Shown: positions 45,769 through 54,053 of the stretch, in pieces
How positions within the stretch are numbered: position 1 is the first letter of the stretch
Layout of the letters: every line of letters begins with the position of its first letter
From: Sphingomonadaceae bacterium
GTDB taxonomy: Bacteria; Pseudomonadota; Alphaproteobacteria; Sphingomonadales; Sphingomonadaceae
Length of the DNA stretch: 64,000 bases
Direction: 5' to 3'
Assembly: GCA_024236155.1 (NCBI GenBank)
Contig: JACKLA010000005.1
Coordinates: 61,001 to 125,000 of the forward strand
The notes under the pieces: generated by a model
The model's input: only the letters and a program-made list of their open reading frames with translations
Told to the model about the DNA's origin: nothing
The model's database searches: none
Made by a program: the position numbers and the translations under genes

Positions 45769-46680
45769 ATGAGATCGTGGTTGTTTATCGAGGGGGATAA
45801 CCCCGGAAAAATGGCGAAGGCGCCGATGGTCGGTGCCGACGCTGTCGTGGTGGACCTGACGGGTATCCCGTCGGGGCCCGGCGCAGCACCCCTGCTCGAC
45901 GAGATCGCCGAGTGGCTGAGGGCGCACAACGATCCGCTGATCGCCAAGAAGGCGTTTGCCCGCTGGGTCCGCATCAAGCCGCTCGACGCACCGCTGTGGC
46001 GCGAAGAGCTGCTGGCGGTGATGGGAGGTTCGCCCGAAGGCGTCATCCTGCCCAAGGCGACCGGCAGCGACCAGATCCGCACGCTCGGCTCGGAACTCTA
46101 CGAGATCGAGCAGAAGCTGGGCATCAAGCACAATTCGACCAAGATCATCCCACAGATTGGCGAAACCGCCCGCGCGGCACTGACCCTGCACGAGTTGACC
46201 GGTGACAGGCAACCGCGCCTCAACGGCTTCATGTGGAATGCCCAGAATGTTGCACGCGGCCTCGGTGCCAAGCGCACTCGCTGCGCCGATGGTAGCTGGA
46301 CCGATGCCCTGTCGCATGTTCGCGCGATGACGCTGATCCTCGCCCGATCGATGGGCGTGATGGCAATCGACACCGAAACCGGTGATCCGCGCAATGTCGA
46401 GCGGGGCGCTGTCGACGCCGGTTTCGCTCGTCAGGACGGCTTCCACGGTATGGTCGCCAGCCACCCCAAGCAGGTGGCAGCGATTCACCAGGCCTATTCG
46501 CTAAGCGCCAGCGAGAAGGCCGAAGCGGAGGCTGTGATCGGTCTCGCCAACAGCCGCTCGATCACCGAGATGCTGGCCGAGATGGAAGCAGGCGACGAAA
46601 GCGGGCAATCTTCCCCGGCAGCCGAACCCGCTCCAACACCTTCGCCAACACCGCTGCCGGGTATCCGCGCAATCGGCTGA
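45769..46680 (+). CDS. HpcH/HpaI aldolase-citrate lyase family protein, degenerate CitE-like
   Basis: 303 residues. The N-terminus MRSWLFIEGDNPGKMAKA and GADAVVVDL match CitE-like CoA-ester lyases, and VILPKATG and ASHPKQVAAIHQAY follow. Metal-ligand positions have changed: DLEDxV is DLTGIP, and the usual GTEDL region is FMWNAQNVARGLGA, although IIPQIGETARA keeps its Glu. So canonical Mg-dependent malyl- or citramalyl-CoA lyase activity is doubtful. A Pro/Ser-rich tail of about 20 residues ends the protein. It overlaps nothing and is four bases from a convergent lipoprotein gene. Confidence 0.7.
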   Translation: MRSWLFIEGDNPGKMAKAPMVGADAVVVDLTGIPSGPGAAPLLDEIAEWLRAHNDPLIAKKAFARWVRIKPLDAPLWREELLAVMGGSPEGVILPKATGSDQIRTLGSELYEIEQKLGIKHNSTKIIPQIGETARAALTLHELTGDRQPRLNGFMWNAQNVARGLGAKRTRCADGSWTDALSHVRAMTLILARSMGVMAIDTETGDPRNVERGAVDAGFARQDGFHGMVASHPKQVAAIHQAYSLSASEKAEAEAVIGLANSRSITEMLAEMEAGDESGQSSPAAEPAPTPSPTPLPGIRAIG

Positions 46681-46684
46681 CGCG

Positions 46685-46984
46685 TCAGCCCTCTTCGTCT
46701 TCGTTCGATTCGGCAGCCTCTGTTGCCGGTTCGGGCTGAGCCGCCGGGGGGGCTTCGCTTGCGCCGGATGCCGGGGCCAACGAACCGCCGGGTTCATCCG
46801 ACTCACTCGCCGCACGCGGTGACTGCGAGCGCACTTGGTCGACCGCGATCATTTCATCGCTGATCGAACCTTCAAGGATTTCGCCCTGCGCACTTGCGCC
46901 GTCCGCCGCAGCGGGCGCGTCATCAGAACCGCCGCACGCCGCAAGCAGGGCAGTTGCCGCGAGGACAGGGACAAGGCGCTTCAT
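46685..46984 (-). CDS. Small acidic lipoprotein
   Basis: 99 residues. The signal ends in LLAAC with the lipidated Cys at residue 17. The rest is low-complexity, rich in Ala, Ser, Glu and Pro, with no domain. It is translated from an ATGA overlap with the lipB stop, so it is probably coupled to lipB. Function unknown; disorder suggests a surface or envelope protein. Confidence 0.72.
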   Translation of the reverse strand: MKRLVPVLAATALLAACGGSDDAPAAADGASAQGEILEGSISDEMIAVDQVRSQSPRAASESDEPGGSLAPASGASEAPPAAQPEPATEAAESNEDEEG

Positions 46985-47670
46985 TTCAAATCTCCACACG
47001 ATTGCGCGACACAGGCGAGGAAGCCGTCGAGCCGCGCGAGCAGCGCCCTATCCCATGCTTCCTGCGAACAGTCGATACCCAGCTGGGCGAGGCTGGTCAC
47101 CCCGAATTCGTCGATGCCGCAGGGCACGATGCCGGTAAAATGAGTGAGGTCCGGCGCGAGGTTGACGGAAAAGCCATGCATCGTCACCCAGCGCCGCACC
47201 CGCACGCCGATCGCACCGATCTTCGCCTCGCCACCCGACGCATCGCGCGTCCAGATGCCCACACGGCCTTCCGCGCGCCAGCTCTCGACGCCGAAATCGC
47301 CAAGCGTATCGATCACCCAGCCTTCGATGCAATGGACGAAACGGCGCACATCCTTGTTGCGCCGCCCAAGGTCGAGCAACACATAGCCGACGCGCTGGCC
47401 CGGCCCGTGATAAGTGTATCGCCCGCCGCGTCCGGCCTCGACCACCTCGAAGCGCGGATCGAGCAATTCGTCCGCTGCCGCGCTCGTCCCTGCGGTGTAG
47501 ACCGGCGGGTGTTCAAGCAGCCAGACCAGTTCGCGCGCCTCACCCCGCTGGATTGCCAGATTGCGTGCATCCATCGCTTCCAGCGCCGTGCGATAGGGCA
47601 CCTGACCTCCCTCGCAGCGGATTTCCGGCTGCATTTGGTCGATAATCGGTAGGGAAACGTCCATGCGCAT
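46981..47670 (-). CDS. lipB: Octanoyl-[acyl-carrier-protein]:protein octanoyltransferase LipB
   Basis: 229 residues. LipB signatures: [55 protein letters not shown] with the active-site Lys, and FTGIVPCGI with the catalytic Cys. It moves octanoyl groups from ACP to E2 and GcvH proteins in lipoate synthesis. ATGs at 47670 and 47664 are both possible. It is divergent from the membrane protein at 47727 and overlaps the lipoprotein gene. Confidence 0.94.
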   Translation of the reverse strand: MRMDVSLPIIDQMQPEIRCEGGQVPYRTALEAMDARNLAIQRGEARELVWLLEHPPVYTAGTSAAADELLDPRFEVVEAGRGGRYTYHGPGQRVGYVLLDLGRRNKDVRRFVHCIEGWVIDTLGDFGVESWRAEGRVGIWTRDASGGEAKIGAIGVRVRRWVTMHGFSVNLAPDLTHFTGIVPCGIDEFGVTSLAQLGIDCSQEAWDRALLARLDGFLACVAQSCGDLK

Positions 47671-47726
47671 TGCGTGGCGATTGGTCGGACGCTTATCAAG
47701 GGGCAAAAGAGACAAGGAAATCTGCA

Positions 47727-48554
47727 ATGAAACTGGATCTGGGCAGCGCATGGGATGATTGCGTAGCCATGCTGCGCGCAAACTTCGGCCTCGTGGCCAT
47801 CATGGCCGGTGTGTTTGTGGCGGTGCCCAACTCATTCTTCATGCTGCGTTTCTTGCGCTTCGCGACGATCTTCGAAGACCCTCGCCTCGCACAGAAGCCC
47901 GAAATGGTATCTTCGGCCTTCGCGACATTCGGTGCCGAGAACTGGTGGTTGATTGCCTTGACCATGCTCGGCCAGACACTGGGCACGCTCGCCATCATCA
48001 TCCTGCTGAGCGACCGGGAACGGCCGACCACCGGCGGCGCAATTGCCGAAGCTGCCAAGCTTACCCTCCCTGCAATCGCAGGCATGCTTCTCGCCTCTTT
48101 CGCGATGGCGCTCGGCGGCATGTTCCCGCTGATCATCGGTGCGCTGTCCGGGTCGTTCGTGATCGTGTTCCTGCTCGGCCTGATCGGGTTTGCATTGGCC
48201 TGCTACCTCTTTGCGAAATTTGCGCTGATCCAGGCAGTGTTCGGGATCGAGAAGACGATGAACCCGATCTACGCACTGACCCGGTCATGGAAACTGGTAA
48301 AGGGCAACACGCTGCTGCTGTTCTTCTTCTATTTCCTTCTGTGGGTGGCATTCGTCATCGTGAACCAGGTTATCGCGCTATTCGTCGGGCTGGTTTTCGC
48401 ACTGTTCAGCGCAGAAGCGGCAATTTTCGGCAATGCGCTGACTTCCGCTGCCATCGGCGCAGCCTATGCCGCGATAGTGGCGGCAACGATGGTGGCGATT
48501 TACCGCCAGCTCAGCGGTGAAAGCAAAAACGTGCTGAGCGAGACCTTCGAATAA
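47727..48554 (+). CDS. Multi-pass membrane protein, function unknown
   Basis: 275 residues with about six hydrophobic helices (for example [60 protein letters not shown]). AAGGAAA precedes the ATG at 47727. The long soluble segment is short and lacks motifs; I do not recognise the family. It is convergent with the methyltransferase-like gene, with no gap (stops adjacent). Confidence 0.75.
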   Translation: MKLDLGSAWDDCVAMLRANFGLVAIMAGVFVAVPNSFFMLRFLRFATIFEDPRLAQKPEMVSSAFATFGAENWWLIALTMLGQTLGTLAIIILLSDRERPTTGGAIAEAAKLTLPAIAGMLLASFAMALGGMFPLIIGALSGSFVIVFLLGLIGFALACYLFAKFALIQAVFGIEKTMNPIYALTRSWKLVKGNTLLLFFFYFLLWVAFVIVNQVIALFVGLVFALFSAEAAIFGNALTSAAIGAAYAAIVAATMVAIYRQLSGESKNVLSETFE

Positions 48555-49169
48555 TCAGTCGGCGTCTTTCCAGCCCCAGAACAGCTTGCATGGCAGAACG
48601 TTCCAGAATTCGTAACCCTGGTCGATGCGGGTGAAGTGCCTGGCCATGAAGTCCCGCGCCTTGGCGGAGAACTGGTAGACGAGGAACGCGCCGCCGGGGC
48701 GGATCACGCGGTGGGTCGCGGCGGCGATTGCAGGGCCAACGCCATCGGGCAGGGTCGAGAACGGCAGGCCGGACAGGACATAATCGGCCTGTTCATGCCC
48801 GTGTGCACGGACGATTTCCTCGACATCTTCTGCCGAGCCAAGGACGGCGGTAAAGCGGCTGTCGGCGATCGTCTTGTTGAGATAGTCGACGAATAGCGGG
48901 TTGGTGTCGATCACGATCAGCGAGGCATCGCCGCGCATCTGTTCGAGCACCGGATAACAGAAGGTTCCGACGCCCGGGCCATATTCAACGAACAGCTTGC
49001 ACTCGTCCCATTTGACCGGGGCAAGCATTTTCTCGATCGTAAAGCGCGAGGAGGGGATGATCGAGCCGACCATGCGCGGGTGCTCGAGAAAGCCGCGGAA
49101 GAATACACCCCATTGCCCGAACATGCGCCCAAGGCGCGCGCGCGGGCTGCGTGGACGGGTGATCGCCAT
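48555..49169 (-). CDS. Class I SAM-dependent methyltransferase, phospholipid-methyltransferase-like
   Basis: 204 residues. GFLEHPRMVGSIIPSSRF and LFVEYGPGVGTFCYPVLEQM (motif I) resemble PmtA-type phosphatidylethanolamine N-methyltransferases. SLIVIDTNPLFVDYL and YVLSGLPFSTLPDGVG supply later motifs. An N-terminal basic and hydrophobic segment fits membrane association. Methylation of PE toward phosphatidylcholine is the best guess, but it could act on another substrate. The ATG at 49169 has only a weak ribosome site. Confidence 0.72.
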   Translation of the reverse strand: MAITRPRSPRARLGRMFGQWGVFFRGFLEHPRMVGSIIPSSRFTIEKMLAPVKWDECKLFVEYGPGVGTFCYPVLEQMRGDASLIVIDTNPLFVDYLNKTIADSRFTAVLGSAEDVEEIVRAHGHEQADYVLSGLPFSTLPDGVGPAIAAATHRVIRPGGAFLVYQFSAKARDFMARHFTRIDQGYEFWNVLPCKLFWGWKDAD

Positions 49170-49294
49170 TTCACTGGAGTTCGACAAGAATCTGCTTCCT
49201 CTGGCCGCCCCGACCAGACCGGGGACTTGGCCCCGCCTCGCAAAATCGGTCGGCCATTGCAAGCGGAACAGGGCAGGCGTAGCGGGATAATTCG

Positions 49295-50674
49295 ATGGCA
49301 GAACAAGACCCTTCCCCGGCGCCCGCCAAACGCCTTGCGTCCGGCCACGGAATTCCCCGTGGGCGGATGGCGCTGCTGTTCATGGTCATGCTGGTCACAG
49401 CAGCCGGCAACACAGCGATGCAATCGGTCATGCCCTCGATCGGCACCGAGCTTGGGGTCGCCGACGTCTGGATCAGCATCGCCTATACCTGGTCGGCCCT
49501 GTTGTGGGTGATCTGCGCCCCCTTCTGGGCACGCCGGTCAGACCGGCGCGGGCGCAAGGCGATGATGGCGCTGGGCCTGGTCGGTTTCGTGGCGTCGATG
49601 GCGCTGTGCGGCCTCGTCCTGTGGTTCGGGCTGGCGGGCGCACTTTCGGCTGCGATGACGCTGATCTTCTTTGCCGCAGCGCGCAGCCTATATGGCGGTT
49701 TCGGCTCCGCTGCCCCGCCTGCCGTGCAGGCGTATGTCGCCAGCCGCACGCCCCGGGCCGAACGCACACAGGCCATGGCGCTGATCGCATCCAGCTTCGG
49801 GCTCGGGACGGTGATCGGACCTGCGCTCGCGCCGCTATTGGTTTTCCCGCTGACCGGATTGACCGGGCCATTCTTTGCCTTTGCGATCGTCGGTCTCGTC
49901 GTCCTCATTGCCTTGCGGCTGAGGCTACCGAACGACGCGCCCACTTATGCCGCACGCGGCACCGTCGTCGCCGCCCCGTTCAGTGCCAACTCGAACCCGC
50001 GCCTGTCCGACGAGGAAGAAGAGGAAGACACCACGCCCGACTACGAAGGCGGCGATGAACCGCCCATCCCCGATCTCAGGTGGCGCGATCCGCGCCTGCG
50101 CCCCTGGCTCATTGCGGGATTGCTCGGTGGCCACGCACAGGCGGCGACCATGGGAATCATCGGCTTTTTCATCCTCGACCGGCTTGGACTGCGCGGCGAA
50201 TCCATGCTCGGCACCGGGCCGATCGGGCTGGTGCTGATGAGCGGTGCCATCGCCACATTGCTCGCGCAATGGGGGCTGATCCCGATGCTCAAGCTGGGAC
50301 CGCGCTCCTCGACGCTATGGGGCATGGCGCTGGCGATCTGCGGGGTGATCGGCTTTTCGCTGGCGAAAGACCTGCACGCGATCGCGCTGGGCTTTGCCGT
50401 CGCTTCGCTTGGTTTCGGCCTTTACCGGCCGGGCTTCACCGCCGGCGCGTCACTTGCGGTCACGAGGCGCGAACAGGGGCAGATCGGCGGCATCGTCGCC
50501 TCGGTCAACGGCGCAGCCTATATTTTCGCACCGGCTGCCGGTGTGTGGCTCTATGGCCACCACCCAACCATCGGCTTTGCCGCGATCTGCCTGCTATGCG
50601 CCGGGGTTTTCGTGCTCGGCTGGCGTTCGCTGAAACCGGACGATATCGCCGAAGCCCAGCATATCCGTCGCTGA
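49295..50674 (+). CDS. MFS transporter
   Basis: 459 residues with twelve predicted helices. The MFS loop signature is seen in APFWARRSDRRGRKAMMALG between helices 2 and 3. An unusual acidic cytoplasmic insertion (DEEEEEDTTPDYEGGD, near residue 240) follows helix 6. Substrate unknown; the drug:H+ antiporter-type pattern (GLGTVIGPALAPLL) suggests export. It is divergent from the methyltransferase gene. Confidence 0.88.
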   Translation: MAEQDPSPAPAKRLASGHGIPRGRMALLFMVMLVTAAGNTAMQSVMPSIGTELGVADVWISIAYTWSALLWVICAPFWARRSDRRGRKAMMALGLVGFVASMALCGLVLWFGLAGALSAAMTLIFFAAARSLYGGFGSAAPPAVQAYVASRTPRAERTQAMALIASSFGLGTVIGPALAPLLVFPLTGLTGPFFAFAIVGLVVLIALRLRLPNDAPTYAARGTVVAAPFSANSNPRLSDEEEEEDTTPDYEGGDEPPIPDLRWRDPRLRPWLIAGLLGGHAQAATMGIIGFFILDRLGLRGESMLGTGPIGLVLMSGAIATLLAQWGLIPMLKLGPRSSTLWGMALAICGVIGFSLAKDLHAIALGFAVASLGFGLYRPGFTAGASLAVTRREQGQIGGIVASVNGAAYIFAPAAGVWLYGHHPTIGFAAICLLCAGVFVLGWRSLKPDDIAEAQHIRR

Positions 50675-50678
50675 CGGG

Positions 50679-51023
50679 CTAGAGGATTTCAAGCACCGTA
50701 TCCTGAGGGCGGCACAGGCGCGCACCCTTGTCGGTTTCGACCAGCGGGCGCTCGATCAGGATCGGGTCGGCCACCATCGCCGCCAGCACAGTCGCATCGT
50801 CGGCATCGGGCAGGCCACGCTCTTCCGCATCGGTACCGCGCACGCGCAGTCCCTGCTGCGGGCTGATCCCGGCATCACGGTAAAGCTGGGCCAGCTTCTC
50901 TGCGCTCGGTGGATCCGTGAGATACTCGACCACCGTCACATCCACTTTCGACAGGTTCTCGAGGATCGCCAGCGTCTTGCGCGATGTGCCGCATTTCGGA
51001 TTGTGCCAGATCGTTGCCTTCAT
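50679..51023 (-). CDS. ArsC-family reductase (arsenate reductase-like)
   Basis: 114 residues of the thioredoxin-like ArsC/Spx fold. The active-site Cys is in HNPKCGTSRKTL (Cys11). VVEYLTDPPSAEKLAQLYRDAG, RGTDAEERGL and LIERPLVETDKGARLCRP follow, typical of glutaredoxin-coupled arsenate reductases. No arsB, acr3 or arsR lies nearby, so detoxification of arsenate is likely but not shown. AGGTGA precedes the ATG. The MFS gene converges from four bases away. Confidence 0.88.
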   Translation of the reverse strand: MKATIWHNPKCGTSRKTLAILENLSKVDVTVVEYLTDPPSAEKLAQLYRDAGISPQQGLRVRGTDAEERGLPDADDATVLAAMVADPILIERPLVETDKGARLCRPQDTVLEIL

Positions 51024-51113
51024 GGTTTTCACCTGATCCTCAAATCGCCAAAATCGATTGCAGCGCCCTAATCGGCGGGATTTTCCCTGCCAAGCGCAAA
51101 TCTTCATTGCAAA

Positions 51114-51161
51114 TGCGAATAACTCGCAATAGCAGGACGTCGTTCTTGCAATTGATTCTCA
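51114..51161 (+). promoter_or_regulatory. Candidate Fur box and adjacent inverted repeat
   Basis: TGCAATTGATTCTCA (51147-51161) matches 11 of 14 defined positions of the Fur core TGATAATnATTATCA. TGCGA-ATAAC-TCGCA (51114-51128) is a perfect 5-bp inverted repeat and matches 9 of 14. Both precede the siderophore-receptor start at 51187 by 25-73 bp, where iron-dependent repression is expected. Confidence 0.5.
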
Positions 51162-51186
51162 TTACAGCCGATCAGAAAGTCCCACG

Positions 51187-53298
51187 ATGAATTCGAATAT
51201 GCTCCGGACCGCCTTTCTTGCCGGTGCGGCATCCCTCGCCTTCCCGGCCATTGCCATGGCCGATACTTCGGAAAACGAGGCACCCGAACGCGACTATCTC
51301 CCGCGCGAGATCGTGGTGACCGGCCAGCAGGACAGCTATTCGACCGATGATGGCAGCACCGGCACCAAGACGCCGACCCCGCTGATCGACGTGCCACAAA
51401 CCATCGCCGTGCTGACCGAAGACCAGCTGGAAGACCAAGCAATCACCCAGCTTTCCGAAGCCTTGCGTTACCTCCCGGGCGTCAGCACCGAATCCGGCGA
51501 AGGCAACCGCGATGCCGTGTTCATTCGCGGACAGGAGACCACCGCCGACTTCTATCTCGACGGGCTGCGCGATGACGCGCAATATTACCGCTCGCTCTAT
51601 AATGTCGAACGCCTCGAAGTGCTCAAGGGGCCGAACGCGCTGATCTTCGGGCGCGGCGGCGGCGGCGGGGCGATCAATCGCGTCAGCAAGGTGGCCAATC
51701 CCGTGAAGAAGGCAATCGAGTTCGATGGCTCGATCGACACGTTCGGAGCGTTCTCACTGGCGGCTGACATCAACCAGCCGCTGGGCGCAGGTGCCGCGCT
51801 GAGGCTCAACGCGACCTATGAGGAATTCAACAACGACCGCGATTTCTACGACGGCCGTTTCATCGGTATCACGCCGACGCTAACCGTCGATCTCGGCCCT
51901 GCAACACGGCTGACAACGAGCTTTACGCACGACAATGACGAGCGGCTGGCCGATCGCGGCATCCCCTCGTTCGGCAACGGCCCGCTCGAAGGCTATGACA
52001 AGACGCTGTTCGGCGACCCCGATTTCAACCTGTCGGACGCTGTGGTGAACATCGCCCGTGCACGGATCGATCACGAATTTTCCGATGCGCTGTCGGCCAA
52101 TCTCTCTTTCCAGTTCGCCGACTACGACAAGGTCTATGCCAATGTCGTTCCCTCCGGCACCGATGGCACCGATGTCCGCCTGACCGGCTATCGCAACCAG
52201 ACCGACCGGCAGAACCTGATCGGCCAGGCCAATTTCGTGTGGCAGGTCGCAACCGGCGGGATCGATCACATGGTGCTGTTCGGTTTCGAGGCGGGCGACC
52301 AGAACACGCTCGATTCCCGCCGCACCGTCTTGTTCGACACCGCGACCGGACCGGAAACCAGCGTATGGCTCCCGCTCCAGCGCGTGCTCGACATCCCGGC
52401 AATTTCGCTCACCGCACCGATCCGTTCGCGTGACAGCCAGCTGACCGCACTGTCGGGTTATGTGCAGGACCAGATCGATATCGGGGAGCATGTGCAGGTG
52501 ATTGCAGGTTTGCGCTGGGACCGGTTCGATCTCGAAACGACCGACCTGATCGGCAACACCACCAATGCGCGGGTCGACGAGAAGGTCAGCCCCCGCGTAG
52601 GCCTCGTGCTCAAGCCGCAGGAAAACCTGTCGATCTACGCCAGCTATGCGCAGAGCTTCCTGCCGCAATCGGGCGACCAGTTCACCAGCCTTTCCAATGT
52701 CGACGCCGGTCTCGATCCCGAAAAATTCGAGAATTACGAGATCGGTGCCAAATGGCTCGTGCGCCCGGACCTGTTCCTGACCGCATCGCTGTTCCAGCTC
52801 GACCGGACGAACACCACTGCGCCCGATCCGCTCGTGCCGGGCAACATCCTGCTGACCGGCAGCACCCGCACCAAGGGCGTCGAGCTGAGTCTCGTCGGCA
52901 AGATCACCCCGAACTGGCAGGCCAATATCGGCTACACCTGGCTCGACGGGGAAATCCGCAGCGATACCGAAGCGGCAGCTGCCGGGACGCGGCTGGAACA
53001 GTTGCCCGAACACCAGGTCAGCCTGTGGAACCGTTACCAGTTCACCGACAGTTTCGCGCTGGGACTGGGCGTGGTCTATCAGGACGAACAGTTCGCCTCG
53101 GTCAGCAACACCGTTACCCTGCCCGATTACTGGCGGGTCGATGCCGCAGCGTTCTACGACGTGAACGACAAGGTTTCGTTGCAGGTGAATGTCGAAAACC
53201 TGTTCGACGAAGCCTACTATCCCGCCGCGCATGGCAACAACAATATCCAGCCGGCAGAACCCTTCAGCGCCCGCATCGGGGTGCGCGTAAAGATCTGA
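51187..53298 (+). CDS. TonB-dependent siderophore receptor
   Basis: 703 residues. Signal peptide to about residue 25 (AIAMA-DT), a TonB-box-like EIVVTGQQ, a plug with VPQTIAVLTEDQLEDQ, YLPGVSTESGEG, VFIRGQETTADFYLDGLRDDAQYYRSLYNVERLEVLKGPNALIFGRGGGGG and a barrel that ends VKI with LFDEAYYPA near the end. The FxPQTIxVLT/DGLRDDAxYYR pattern marks catecholate- or hydroxamate-siderophore receptors (FhuE/FoxA-like). The Fur-box-like site upstream supports an iron role. It ends 12 bases before two terminator-like hairpins. Confidence 0.92.
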   Translation: MNSNMLRTAFLAGAASLAFPAIAMADTSENEAPERDYLPREIVVTGQQDSYSTDDGSTGTKTPTPLIDVPQTIAVLTEDQLEDQAITQLSEALRYLPGVSTESGEGNRDAVFIRGQETTADFYLDGLRDDAQYYRSLYNVERLEVLKGPNALIFGRGGGGGAINRVSKVANPVKKAIEFDGSIDTFGAFSLAADINQPLGAGAALRLNATYEEFNNDRDFYDGRFIGITPTLTVDLGPATRLTTSFTHDNDERLADRGIPSFGNGPLEGYDKTLFGDPDFNLSDAVVNIARARIDHEFSDALSANLSFQFADYDKVYANVVPSGTDGTDVRLTGYRNQTDRQNLIGQANFVWQVATGGIDHMVLFGFEAGDQNTLDSRRTVLFDTATGPETSVWLPLQRVLDIPAISLTAPIRSRDSQLTALSGYVQDQIDIGEHVQVIAGLRWDRFDLETTDLIGNTTNARVDEKVSPRVGLVLKPQENLSIYASYAQSFLPQSGDQFTSLSNVDAGLDPEKFENYEIGAKWLVRPDLFLTASLFQLDRTNTTAPDPLVPGNILLTGSTRTKGVELSLVGKITPNWQANIGYTWLDGEIRSDTEAAAAGTRLEQLPEHQVSLWNRYQFTDSFALGLGVVYQDEQFASVSNTVTLPDYWRVDAAAFYDVNDKVSLQVNVENLFDEAYYPAAHGNNNIQPAEPFSARIGVRVKI

Positions 53299-53308
53299 TC
53301 GCAATGCG

Positions 53309-53381
53309 GGCCCCCGCGCAGGCGGGGGCCTCAGTCAGTGTAGCGCCAGTTCTACCGAGGTCCCCGCCTTCGCGGGGACTC
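53309..53381. terminator. Two GC-rich hairpins between convergent genes
   Basis: Hairpin 1 is GGCCCCCGC-N4-GCGGGGGCC (53309-53330). Hairpin 2 has arms GTCCCCGC and GCGGGGAC around CTTC (53360-53379). They lie between the siderophore receptor and the convergent 2Fe-2S gene, so they could serve as a bidirectional terminator. They lack T-tracts and resemble REP-type extragenic palindromes common in sphingomonad-like genomes. Confidence 0.6.
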
Positions 53382-53934
53382 AATCCTCACTCTCGCCCTC
53401 CGCAGCACGCAGGGCAGGGACTTCGCGTGCGGCGTCTTCTGCACTGATGCCCGGTGCGGGTGCCGCGCTGATCGTTTCGACCCGGCGCTCGACCCGCCCG
53501 GCCCGCTGGATCGCCCGCACCAGCCGTGGATAAACCCCGCAGCGGCACAGGTTGGGGATCGCCTCGCGTATCTCCGCCTCGCTCGGGTTGGCATTTTTCG
53601 CGATCAGCGCTGCCCCTGCCATCACGATGCCGGGGGTGCAGAAACCGCACTGGATGGCCTGTTCAGCCACCATCGCCTGCTGCACCGGATGCGAACGGTC
53701 GCGCGCCAGCCCCTCGATTGTCGTCACGAAGCGTCCTTCCGCTTCGGCGAGGGTGATCAGGCAACTGCGCAGCGCCTCTCCATCGACGATCACCATGCAC
53801 GCACCACAATCGCCATTGCCGCAGCCATATTTGGTGCCGGTCAGGTTCGCCGCATCGCGCAGCGCCCACAGCAGCGGCGTATCCGGGTTCATATCGAACT
53901 TCACCGGCTGATCGTTGACCGTCAATCGCGACAT
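53380..53934 (-). CDS. 2Fe-2S subunit of xanthine-dehydrogenase family (orphan)
   Basis: 184 residues. The plant-type cluster Cys are C38, C43, C46 and C58 (KYGCGNGDCGAC, then LRSC), and the second cluster Cys are C96, C99, C130 and C132 (QCGFCTPG, LCRCG). This is the small electron-transfer subunit of molybdenum hydroxylases such as isoquinoline 1-oxidoreductase. The MoCo-binding large subunit, normally next door, is missing on both sides. The C-terminal 40 residues are acidic and Ala-rich. The ATG at 53934 has GGAAGGGCGG upstream. Confidence 0.87.
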   Translation of the reverse strand: MSRLTVNDQPVKFDMNPDTPLLWALRDAANLTGTKYGCGNGDCGACMVIVDGEALRSCLITLAEAEGRFVTTIEGLARDRSHPVQQAMVAEQAIQCGFCTPGIVMAGAALIAKNANPSEAEIREAIPNLCRCGVYPRLVRAIQRAGRVERRVETISAAPAPGISAEDAAREVPALRAAEGESED

Positions 53935-54053
53935 TGCCGCCCTTCCCTCCGATCCGACTGGATGCGCCATGCTCCATCGCACGGCGCGGGCACGGCAGAC
54001 AAGCGCCGGATTTTCGCTTTTACCCGTCGCAAAGCCCCGCTAGCGCAAAGGCA

